DNA of 6,029 nt. It comes from Thermodesulfovibrio sp. (GTDB taxonomy: Bacteria > Nitrospirota > Thermodesulfovibrionia > Thermodesulfovibrionales > JdFR-85). The notes under the pieces are model-generated. The model did not search any database and was not told the origin of the DNA. It saw only the letters and a list, made by a program, of their open reading frames with translations. A program made the position numbers and the translations under genes. The stretch spans positions 1 through 6,029 of the forward strand of contig JALUAR010000042.1 of the NCBI GenBank assembly GCA_027050975.1. The letters are read 5' to 3'. Positions 1-6,029 of this stretch are shown here, piece by piece. Numbering within the stretch: the stretch's first letter is position 1; each line of letters opens with the position of its first letter.

Positions 1-3000
1 AATAAGTCCACAAATTCCCTGAAATCCTCTGGGAAAGAGTCTTTTTTGGGAAGTTTTTTGGCGAGTTCTTCAAAGAACTTTTTCATTGCTCCTGGGGTTC
101 CAAAGAATATGGGAATTTCAGAAAACCCCGTTATAAATGACTCTAAATCATGATACTTAGATGCTGATTTTTTACTTCTTTTCTTCCCAACCACAAGATA
201 TTTGCGTGCAATTCTATCTACATCTTTTGCGGATTTGTAGTTGATGAATTCAATGTAATCTTCATACCCTTGTAGCTCTCTTTCAATTAGGCTATCTCTT
301 TGATATTTACTGTTCACAAGTCTATATACACGAATATTGTTTAGTGCTCTTCTAAAGTTCTTGTCTGGACTAGAGTTGCTCAATTCTTCTTTTAGGTTGA
401 CTATTTTTTTAAGAGCTTCATCAATGGCAGTATGTGAGATTGCCGTAACAAAAAATATCTGCCGTTTCTTGTTTTTTATTACAGAATATGCTCTACTAAG
501 AACTGAAGGGGCTATTGAAAATGATGTTTTTCCAGTTCCTGGAGGCCCTTGTAAAAGAACTATTTTTCGAGAGATGTCATAAATGAACCGCTTCTGAGTC
601 CTGCTAAGGTGTTTCCCGGAATCTTCTAGTTTCTTGACGAATTCGACTATACTATTCGAATCCCATTTGGATGGTAGTAATATTGAATTCACAAGATTTT
701 TTGTGATTCTACTTGAGTTGTAAATATTAGACAATACATAATATGTAGAATTAAGATGGATTAATTGTTTGGGCGAGTGTTCTAAGCGGAGAATGTTTAA
801 AAGGTATTTATGAGAATGTGACATGACAATATTATCCAAGGCTTCATCGATAACGACATTCTGTCCTGCATTAATCTTGACACCCCGGAAAGGATGGTGG
901 GGATCCGTGATTACCATAGAATTGCCTCTTACTTCAAATGACTGTGGATGCCTCTCAATGAAATATAATGAATCTCTATTCCTAGAAGTCTTTGAAATTG
1001 GGTATACCAAGAGGTTCATGGTCACTGAGTCATAAGTTTCTTTTATTCTAAGTATGGACGACAATATTGACATTCTTTTTGACTCTGGAAAGGAGTATGG
1101 CCAAATTTCTCTTCCAGAGCGGTCAATAGGTGTTATCACTACCCATGATCCCTCCGAAAGAGAAAGTGGAGGCCCAGAATCCAGATTGTATAAATCTCCC
1201 TCAGGAGACACAATTTTCCCAGATATTATGATATTGGAAGTTTCATCAGTCTTGATCTCAGCTACTTTAAGCCGGACAGATTTGTCGGTATTTGTCCGTT
1301 CGAGAGTGCTTAGCCGGTAATGCTCAAAGAGTTGCTCTTTCTTTGCTTGATATTCTAGTTTCTGATACTCAATTAAGACCTCTGCTAGTGAAATGTTTTC
1401 AAATCCTAGTGTTTCTAATGCATCTGCGGGAATAGGTTCTTTTGGGATTGTTACGTCTTTGGACCATTCAGGTATACTCCGTTCTATATGCCTTATTGCA
1501 AGTGCAAGATTAATTGCGAGTTTCTCAAGTTTCATTCTTCCAGACTTTGAAGTAGTTAACTTCCAGATGTACTCAAGGGGGATTTGTTCAATCTCTCTGT
1601 TTATTACGGGATATATCCAAGAGGGGATTCTCGCAGTACCATTGGGAAATATATCTTCAACTCTGGCCAGGTCTAGATGTATATCATTGTCGTCATTATT
1701 ATCTGAGCACTTTTTTGCTGCCCCAATTCTAAAAAGTTCTTCAAACTCTGATTTTATGTCCGGGTCCCACCTAAACCATCCATTATACTCGTTATTCCAA
1801 TAATAATCATTTTCATTCCAATAATAGTGGGCTACAACTGGGATAATTCCAAGTCCAGGAAATCTTAAGGCATGTCTTTTAGTTATTTCGTCTTTGAGAA
1901 TAGACACCATCTCTTGATCAATCTCTTTTCTTAGCCCAAGTAGCCATCTTATGGGTTTGTACCAATAGAGTTTTTTGTGTCTTCTTATTGCATCCATAAA
2001 TTTAAAGCGCTGGAACTTGCTGTAAAAGTATAGGTGGATATAACATTGATCCTCAGGTAATTGTGGTTTGATATCATTAATTGCCCAGATTAGCTTTTTA
2101 AAGAAATTCTCTAAAAGTTCCTTCTCAAAAAAGTCTAGTATTTTGTCTTCAAAATCCCTATATTGAGAGTTACTTAATTTTTCAATTGGTATGTGTATTA
2201 GCTCAGAGATATTCCTAGACTTGCCGGTTAAAGTATTATCTACAGTTGCGTTCAACAATACCACTCTATCATGAATAGGATCATGTTGGACAAAGATATA
2301 AACTCGGATTAGCGAACCAGAAGGGTATCCTGGTGGGGATATGCCCTTCCTCCTGAGTTGAGATTCATCGTAGATGTCCCTCGGTAGATTATACCCAGAG
2401 CCTTGTATCCAATCAGAGAAATTATCTGGATCACAATTTAACTCCCTTACGAGCCGATATGCACCTTGAGCAAGTTTTTGGAGATTGGATATATTGAGCT
2501 TGTTTAATACAGCATTTATAATATCTTCTTTACCGGGCTTTGGTCTGAAATGTTTAAATCCCTCACGTCCTGCAGGATAAAACCTTTCAGGATACTCATA
2601 TAAATCTGCCAAATCTTCTAACGAGCGAATACCTATCTCTTCTAGAATTTCTTGATCACCAGGTCGAATGCCTAACAATTCCAGACCTTTTTTCTCCACA
2701 GCCTCTTTAATGCAGAATGCTTCGTAAGGGCACCCTTGACATCTTTTGTTGATCCAGAATCTGGGAGTCTCTTCTCCTGTTAGTATCTTATAAAAAGTTC
2801 CATCTTTTTTCAAAGCACTTTCTAAAATCTCAACATATGTTCTTGTTTCGTCGGGAAATCTGAGTTTTTTTATTTTATCTAATCCCAATTCTAGATTGTT
2901 CTTTTTTGTTAGAACCGAAACATAAATCTCAAGCGAACGTCCTTGCTCTTGGATTTGCTCGTGAACAGCATCGTAAATCAACTTCGCGTATATTATAGCT

Positions 3001-3473
3001 TGGACTCTGTGATGGAACTTCTCTTGATTAGTGAACTTTGCTTCAAAAACCCATATCTCGGTTTTTTGTCCTGAGTGTCTTACCAAGACAATATCAGCCC
3101 TGCCTTCAATAACATAAATCCCAATTGTACCTTCTAAAGAAGGTTGGGTAAAGATGCACGCTTCTTTATTGCATCCTCGTTTGTTGATGATGTAATCTAC
3201 TAGTTCATCAAAACTGCTATTGTCTCGTACTTCAGAGATTTGGCTTATCCTAGCCAATATTCTTTGCTGAGCTTTTTCGAAATTTTTACCATGTTTCCTT
3301 AGCACTTTATCAATTTCACCTTTCAAGCGTTTTTTTATTTTCTCATCTAGATTCTCTGAACTTTTTTCAAGCTCGTCCTTTCTACTTAGCCAGAAGACAT
3401 ATTTTGGACATTTATCAAGCTCAAAATATCTAACAATCTCGCTTGGATGTAACGTTAAGCCTGCTTTACTCAT
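1..3473 (-). CDS. Cas4/RecB-like Fe-S nuclease fused to SF1 (Upf1/Dna2-like) helicase, 3' end missing
   Basis: Predicted DNA nuclease-helicase. The frame is open for 1157 codons from ATG at 3473 to the left edge; I followed it codon by codon and found no stop or frameshift. Seen in the protein: Cys22 plus C245-x2-C248-x5-C254, the one-plus-three cysteine Fe-S pattern of Cas4/AddB/Dna2 nucleases; between them the PD-(D/E)XK residues Asp127 (GRADIVL), Glu144-x-Lys146 (FEAKF) and the Q158-x3-Y162 motif. Residues about 266-291 resemble a helix-hairpin-helix. A central region (about 300-940) includes a conserved-looking HLYFYS segment near 479. The helicase begins with a Q-motif (LSRTQ, Gln960), Walker A GPPGTGKT (976-983), motif Ia (TAISHTAIDEAL, about 1010) and a motif Ic-like GTPGAM near 1125. 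The order resembles TM0106-type RecB-like nuclease/helicase fusions and Dna2. Motif II and later motifs are outside the window. It is divergent from the DpdA-like gene, which suggests the restriction or effector arm of a modification system; a repair role is the alternative. Domain calls are firm, the biological role is not. Confidence 0.88.
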   Translation of the reverse strand, partial: MSKAGLTLHPSEIVRYFELDKCPKYVFWLSRKDELEKSSENLDEKIKKRLKGEIDKVLRKHGKNFEKAQQRILARISQISEVRDNSSFDELVDYIINKRGCNKEACIFTQPSLEGTIGIYVIEGRADIVLVRHSGQKTEIWVFEAKFTNQEKFHHRVQAIIYAKLIYDAVHEQIQEQGRSLEIYVSVLTKKNNLELGLDKIKKLRFPDETRTYVEILESALKKDGTFYKILTGEETPRFWINKRCQGCPYEAFCIKEAVEKKGLELLGIRPGDQEILEEIGIRSLEDLADLYEYPERFYPAGREGFKHFRPKPGKEDIINAVLNKLNISNLQKLAQGAYRLVRELNCDPDNFSDWIQGSGYNLPRDIYDESQLRRKGISPPGYPSGSLIRVYIFVQHDPIHDRVVLLNATVDNTLTGKSRNISELIHIPIEKLSNSQYRDFEDKILDFFEKELLENFFKKLIWAINDIKPQLPEDQCYIHLYFYSKFQRFKFMDAIRRHKKLYWYKPIRWLLGLRKEIDQEMVSILKDEITKRHALRFPGLGIIPVVAHYYWNENDYYWNNEYNGWFRWDPDIKSEFEELFRIGAAKKCSDNNDDNDIHLDLARVEDIFPNGTARIPSWIYPVINREIEQIPLEYIWKLTTSKSGRMKLEKLAINLALAIRHIERSIPEWSKDVTIPKEPIPADALETLGFENISLAEVLIEYQKLEYQAKKEQLFEHYRLSTLERTNTDKSVRLKVAEIKTDETSNIIISGKIVSPEGDLYNLDSGPPLSLSEGSWVVITPIDRSGREIWPYSFPESKRMSILSSILRIKETYDSVTMNLLVYPISKTSRNRDSLYFIERHPQSFEVRGNSMVITDPHHPFRGVKINAGQNVVIDEALDNIVMSHSHKYLLNILRLEHSPKQLIHLNSTYYVLSNIYNSSRITKNLVNSILLPSKWDSNSIVEFVKKLEDSGKHLSRTQKRFIYDISRKIVLLQGPPGTGKTSFSIAPSVLSRAYSVIKNKKRQIFFVTAISHTAIDEALKKIVNLKEELSNSSPDKNFRRALNNIRVYRLVNSKYQRDSLIERELQGYEDYIEFINYKSAKDVDRIARKYLVVGKKRSKKSASKYHDLESFITGFSEIPIFFGTPGAMKKFFEELAKKLPKKDSFPEDFREFVDL

Positions 3474-3481
3474 AATGACTA

Positions 3482-3488
3482 CACCTTC
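3482..3488 (-). promoter_or_regulatory. Shine-Dalgarno site of the nuclease-helicase gene
   Basis: On the minus strand this reads GAAGGTG, complementary to the archaeal 16S rRNA 3' end (ATCACCTCC core), with 8 bases before the ATG at 3473. An ATG just upstream runs into a TAG after three codons, so 3473 is the only sensible start. Confidence 0.6.
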
Positions 3489-3510
3489 ATTTCTATAGCA
3501 GAGCACTAAA

Positions 3511-3522
3511 CATTTTTAAATC
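3511..3522. promoter_or_regulatory. TATA-like element, possibly shared by the two divergent genes
   Basis: The 80-bp gap between the divergent genes contains one strong AT element, CATTTTTAAATC, whose core TTTAAA is near-palindromic. Its centre is about 38 bp from the plus-strand ATG (3554) and about 43 bp from the minus-strand ATG (3473). With archaeal initiation usually about 25 bp downstream of TATA, both genes would get short leaders (about 13 and 18 nt). The plus-strand spacing matches that of the TATA-like element in front of tmcA. No clear BRE is visible on either side, so which gene it drives, or both, is inferred. Confidence 0.5.
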
Positions 3523-3553
3523 TAACGTGAGGCTTTGAGAGTAGGGATTAAAT

Positions 3554-5374
3554 ATGTCGGCCCGTCCAAAGCCATTACAAGAATTCACATTTTTCCCTGT
3601 CGTCAATTTCATGACAGGCCCCCCAGGAGTTCTTCGAAATGGTGGTATCTGGAAATCTATTAAACGGGGAATTATACAGGAGTTGAAATTGCCTGCAATT
3701 ATGACTCAAGTTCTCCATTTTGTGGATTTTGATCTCAGTGAAAAGAGTTTTAATGAGTGGTTTGAAGGAGGGCGAACATTAAAAGACTGGATTGCACAAG
3801 AAAACCCTGAGTATTATCCAACGTTATTTGCAGATAGCGGTGGTTTCAAACTCCTGTACAATAAGGAGTACGATTTATCAAAATACAAGATCAAGGCGAC
3901 ACCTGAGAGCATCTTAGATTTGCAACTTAAACTTGGTGCAGACTATGTTGCCTCTTTGGATTATCCAATACCTCCTGGTTTAAATGAAAAAGAAACTAAG
4001 GAGAGAATGGGGAAAAGTATCCTAAACGCAGTACGTCTAATGGAGTTAGTGTATGACACATACAAGGCACCAGTTTTTCCGTATCTTGCCGTTCACGGCA
4101 GATCCTACAAGGAGATTCAATATTATCTCAACTCATTGGTGGGTGCACTTGAAGAAGCAGGATTCAACAGGTATTCTAATTACCAGTTTGGGCTGGCGAT
4201 AGGTTCAATGGTTCCAATAAAGAATCATTATGAGCTTATTGTTGAGATAATAAAGGCCGTTAGGGATACATTGGGGGAGATGTCCCATACTTTGGAAGAT
4301 GTGCCTGTACATATTTTTGGTATTTCAGGAAAGATTATGCCTTTTATGTATTATCTTGGTGTGAATAGTTTTGACAGTAATACGTATGTCAAAGCAGCTC
4401 AGAATCTCCAGTTTTTTGTTTCGTATAACCGAAAAAAGAGATTTCATGAAATCACAAACAAAGACCTAGACTCATGTCCTTTCTGTGCTCGGATTGGAGG
4501 TCAAAATCTTCGAATGGTCAAAAAAATCTTAAGAAGCAAGAGTTATTCTCATTACCATCTTAATGGTCAAAAAATAATCAAGTCAGACATTTATGGCATA
4601 ATCGCCCTGCATAACCTCTCTATGCAACTAAAACTTGTTGATGAAATAACTGCATACTATCCAAATTCCAGTGAATTTAAGGAGTGGCTTGTTAATTATT
4701 CTCGCAATGATAGTAAGCTTTTAAAAATAATTGCCAAATTGTCCACAATTGATGATGATTTTATTGAGATTATCAATGAATTGGGGCTGAAACTTCCAAA
4801 AATCTCTAGAGGGCAGTTCTACACTAGAAAAATATCCTTAAAGCGTGATCCCACCAGGTTTGACATAACAAAAACCTCTTATTATGTCTCTCCCGAGAAG
4901 AAAGTTATTCTACTATTATCGTGTACTCCTAAGAAACCTTACTCAAAATCTACAACCCACAAAGTCATTTTTAGATATCTTCAGGAGCAGGGTATTAACT
5001 TAAGGAAGATTGAAAAAGTCACTCTCTCTGGCATGTATGGTCCAGTTCCGCAGAATTTTGAAACGGAGCCCCCAATCTTGGAATACGACTTCGTATTATC
5101 CTCTCGTACCCCTGAGAAACAAGTGAACCTAGTATCCACCAGACTTAAAGAGTTTCTAGAAACCTATGCAAAAAATAGGTGGGTTGTCGCATATATTGGT
5201 AGTAAATCATACAGGGAAATTGTCAAGAGAGTTCAAAGAGAGCTAAATGGAAAAGTCCCTATAATCCTTCTTCCAGATGAAACTCAGTTAAGAAGGAGAG
5301 TTAATTCAGAAATCAGGAAGAAAGTTCATTTGAGAGCACTCACCGCGACATTAAAGAAGTTGCTAGATGAGTAA
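3554..5374 (+). CDS. dpdA: DpdA-like transglycosylase (TGT fold) fused to an ArcS-type C-terminal domain
   Basis: TGT-family enzyme predicted to exchange guanine for a 7-deazaguanine base (preQ0 type), more likely in DNA than in tRNA. Seen: the (beta/alpha)8 TGT core at about residues 10-365 with Asp94 in ADSGGF, Asp136 in SLDYP and Asp274 in NSFDS, matching the conserved active-site aspartates; a LAIGS substrate loop near 214-218; and a zinc-site region D306-x-C308-x2-C311 with His353 (ALHNL), where the first usual Cys is Asp. Residues 457-469 fit the ArcS signature C-x3-KPY-x2-S-x2-H within a DUF5591-like domain (about 448-560). No C-terminal PUA domain is recognisable, unlike archaeal tRNA TGT (TgtA) and ArcS, which argues against an ordinary tRNA substrate. 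The start is supported because the conserved FFPVVNFMTGP block begins a few residues after Met1; the ribosome site (AGGG, 3543-3546) is weak. It is divergent from a nuclease-helicase and AT-rich compared with tmcA. Alternatives: a tRNA TGT paralog, or an ArcS paralog. TGT family membership is near certain; the DpdA assignment and the gene symbol are less so. Confidence 0.85.
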   Translation: MSARPKPLQEFTFFPVVNFMTGPPGVLRNGGIWKSIKRGIIQELKLPAIMTQVLHFVDFDLSEKSFNEWFEGGRTLKDWIAQENPEYYPTLFADSGGFKLLYNKEYDLSKYKIKATPESILDLQLKLGADYVASLDYPIPPGLNEKETKERMGKSILNAVRLMELVYDTYKAPVFPYLAVHGRSYKEIQYYLNSLVGALEEAGFNRYSNYQFGLAIGSMVPIKNHYELIVEIIKAVRDTLGEMSHTLEDVPVHIFGISGKIMPFMYYLGVNSFDSNTYVKAAQNLQFFVSYNRKKRFHEITNKDLDSCPFCARIGGQNLRMVKKILRSKSYSHYHLNGQKIIKSDIYGIIALHNLSMQLKLVDEITAYYPNSSEFKEWLVNYSRNDSKLLKIIAKLSTIDDDFIEIINELGLKLPKISRGQFYTRKISLKRDPTRFDITKTSYYVSPEKKVILLLSCTPKKPYSKSTTHKVIFRYLQEQGINLRKIEKVTLSGMYGPVPQNFETEPPILEYDFVLSSRTPEKQVNLVSTRLKEFLETYAKNRWVVAYIGSKSYREIVKRVQRELNGKVPIILLPDETQLRRRVNSEIRKKVHLRALTATLKKLLDE

Positions 5375-5445
5375 CACAAAGACAGAAGTTGACGCTAGAG
5401 AGTATTGTGGTAACATCTAAGGATTTGTAGAAACTGATCACCATC

Positions 5446-5454
5446 TTTTTAAAT
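5446..5454 (+). promoter_or_regulatory. TATA-like promoter element of tmcA
   Basis: TTTTTAAAT centred about 38 bp before the tmcA ATG, followed by a pyrimidine-rich C/T tract. The spacing predicts a short leader carrying the Shine-Dalgarno site. Confidence 0.6.
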
Positions 5455-5475
5455 CCCCCTTCTCCCCTTTATCCG

Positions 5476-5482
5476 GGAGGGG
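5476..5482 (+). promoter_or_regulatory. Shine-Dalgarno site of tmcA
   Basis: GGAGGGG with 5 bases before the ATG at 5488. It is a strong archaeal ribosome site and fixes the start codon. Confidence 0.75.
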
Positions 5483-5487
5483 TCGCT

Positions 5488-6029
5488 ATGACCGTCAAAA
5501 TCCGCTTTGATAAGGAAGTGAGAGACTACGCCAAAGGCGAGAAGGTTAAGGACGAGATACTCAAGCTCACCGAGACAGCGCTGGCCCAGGCTCTTGAGAA
5601 GTTCCATCGAAGAATGATAGTCATTGAGGGCGACACCGTGAGAAAGGCCGAGCTGGCCGGAATCCTAGCAGGGGCCTCTGCGAGGGTCTTGAGCGAGGTT
5701 CTCGACGAACTGATGAAGAAAAGGTTGAGGGACGAGAGCGAGAGCGCGATAGAGGTTCTCTACGCCACTGACGCCCTCGGGGAGGACACCTTCGGGAGGA
5801 AGCGCTACGAGGCCTTCAGAAAGCACTTCGACGTCTTAGCAGGAGGGAGCGCCGAGGTTAAAGCTGTAACCTTCAAACACACCCGCGACATCCTCGGAAG
5901 GACCTACGACCTTCTTATCCTGGACATGAGCTACGACTACTCCCCAAATGACCTCGGCAGGATCATCGAGACGGTTAGGGGTGGTGGACTGATATTCATC
6001 CTCGCGCATCCATTCAAGAAGTGGAAGGA
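5488..6029 (+). CDS. tmcA: tRNA(Met) cytidine acetyltransferase TmcA, N-terminal part (3' end missing)
   Basis: TmcA/Nat10-family enzyme that makes N4-acetylcytidine (ac4C) in RNA using acetyl-CoA and ATP; in Thermococcus the homolog acetylates many RNA sites, not only the tRNA anticodon. The window holds codons 1-180, the TmcA N-terminal (DUF1726) domain, with recognisable segments such as AGILAGASARVLSEV (residues about 60-75), GRTYDLLILDMSYDY and a glycine-rich GGGLIFILAHP near the edge. The helicase-like ATPase domain with its Walker A, the GNAT acetyltransferase domain and the C-terminal tRNA-binding region should follow beyond the window. It has its own promoter and strong ribosome site. 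Codon use is GC-rich and rich in GAG, CTC, GCC and AGG, unlike the two genes to its left, as expected of a resident core gene. Identification rests on recalled similarity to Thermococcales TmcA. Confidence 0.87.
   Translation, partial: MTVKIRFDKEVRDYAKGEKVKDEILKLTETALAQALEKFHRRMIVIEGDTVRKAELAGILAGASARVLSEVLDELMKKRLRDESESAIEVLYATDALGEDTFGRKRYEAFRKHFDVLAGGSAEVKAVTFKHTRDILGRTYDLLILDMSYDYSPNDLGRIIETVRGGGLIFILAHPFKKWK

Larger units (their letters stand above)
5375..5487. other. Intergenic gap, compositional junction
   Basis: This gap separates the AT-rich DpdA-like gene from GC-rich tmcA. It contains the tmcA promoter and ribosome site at its right end. No tRNA, inverted repeat or convincing attachment site is visible. 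Short minus-strand frames here end quickly or merely shadow the end of the upstream gene. The T-run inside the TATA-like element (5446-5450) might also serve as a weak archaeal terminator for the upstream gene. Confidence 0.6.

Noticed and set aside
337..1803. Four plus-strand open frames (337-582, 823-1035, 1054-1320, 1393-1803)
   Set aside because: All lie opposite the continuous minus-strand nuclease-helicase gene, match no family I recognise, and lack ribosome sites; they are shadows of that gene.
1794..1826. Direct repeat of ATTCCAATAATA (1794-1805 and 1815-1826), spaced 21 bases
   Set aside because: It lies inside the coding frame with a seven-codon period and encodes a repeated YYWN segment; most likely a small in-frame duplication or low-complexity coding, not a regulatory or mobile repeat.
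5371..5416. Repeated GTAACA at 5371 and about 5410 as a possible attachment-site duplication
   Set aside because: Six bases only, with the first copy overlapping the stop codon of the upstream gene; too short to support an insertion boundary.
5436..5442. TGATCAC, which reads as a good Shine-Dalgarno sequence on the minus strand
   Set aside because: The nearest minus-strand ATG downstream (5415) stops after 17 codons, so it serves no gene; probably chance.
5340..5444. Minus-strand frame starting ATG at 5444 and reading about 34 codons, overlapping the end of the DpdA-like gene
   Set aside because: It shadows the end of the plus-strand gene, lacks a promoter or ribosome site at proper distance, and resembles no known protein.

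Overview
The window looks like a piece of a hyperthermophilic euryarchaeal chromosome, most likely Thermococcales (Thermococcus or a close relative). The main evidence is the right end, which encodes the N-terminal 180 residues of a Thermococcus-type tRNA(Met) cytidine acetyltransferase (TmcA/Nat10 family). Archaeal TATA-like promoters and Shine-Dalgarno sites of the GGTG/GGAGG type agree with this.

There are three protein genes. (1) Positions 3473 to 1, minus strand: one uninterrupted reading frame of at least 1157 codons that runs off the left edge. It encodes a large nuclease-helicase: an N-terminal Cas4/RecB-like PD-(D/E)XK nuclease with a four-cysteine Fe-S signature, a helix-hairpin-helix-like segment, a long central region, and the start of an SF1 (Upf1/Dna2-like) helicase whose Walker A is intact. 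Helicase motif II and everything after it lie outside the window. (2) Positions 3554-5374, plus strand: a 606-residue tRNA-guanine transglycosylase (TGT) family protein of the DpdA kind. Its three active-site aspartates are kept, its zinc site is altered, and its C-terminal domain carries the signature motif of archaeosine synthase ArcS; no PUA domain is visible. (3) Positions 5488-6029, plus strand: the 5' part of tmcA.

Genes 1 and 2 are divergent across an 80-bp gap with a single TATA-like element that could serve both. Both are AT-rich, whereas tmcA is clearly GC-rich, so the left 5.4 kb looks like an accessory island inserted next to a core gene. The likely theme is 7-deazaguanine modification of DNA paired with a nuclease-helicase, that is, a compact relative of the Dpd modification-restriction systems. 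Thermococcales already make preQ0 for tRNA archaeosine, so such a system would not need its own preQ0 genes. The ArcS-type module fused to an intact transglycosylase suggests one protein might both insert preQ0 and add lysine to it. That activity is inferred, not shown.

No RNA genes, CRISPR arrays, insertion sequences or clear attachment sites were seen. The 113-bp gap between genes 2 and 3 holds the tmcA promoter and no convincing gene.
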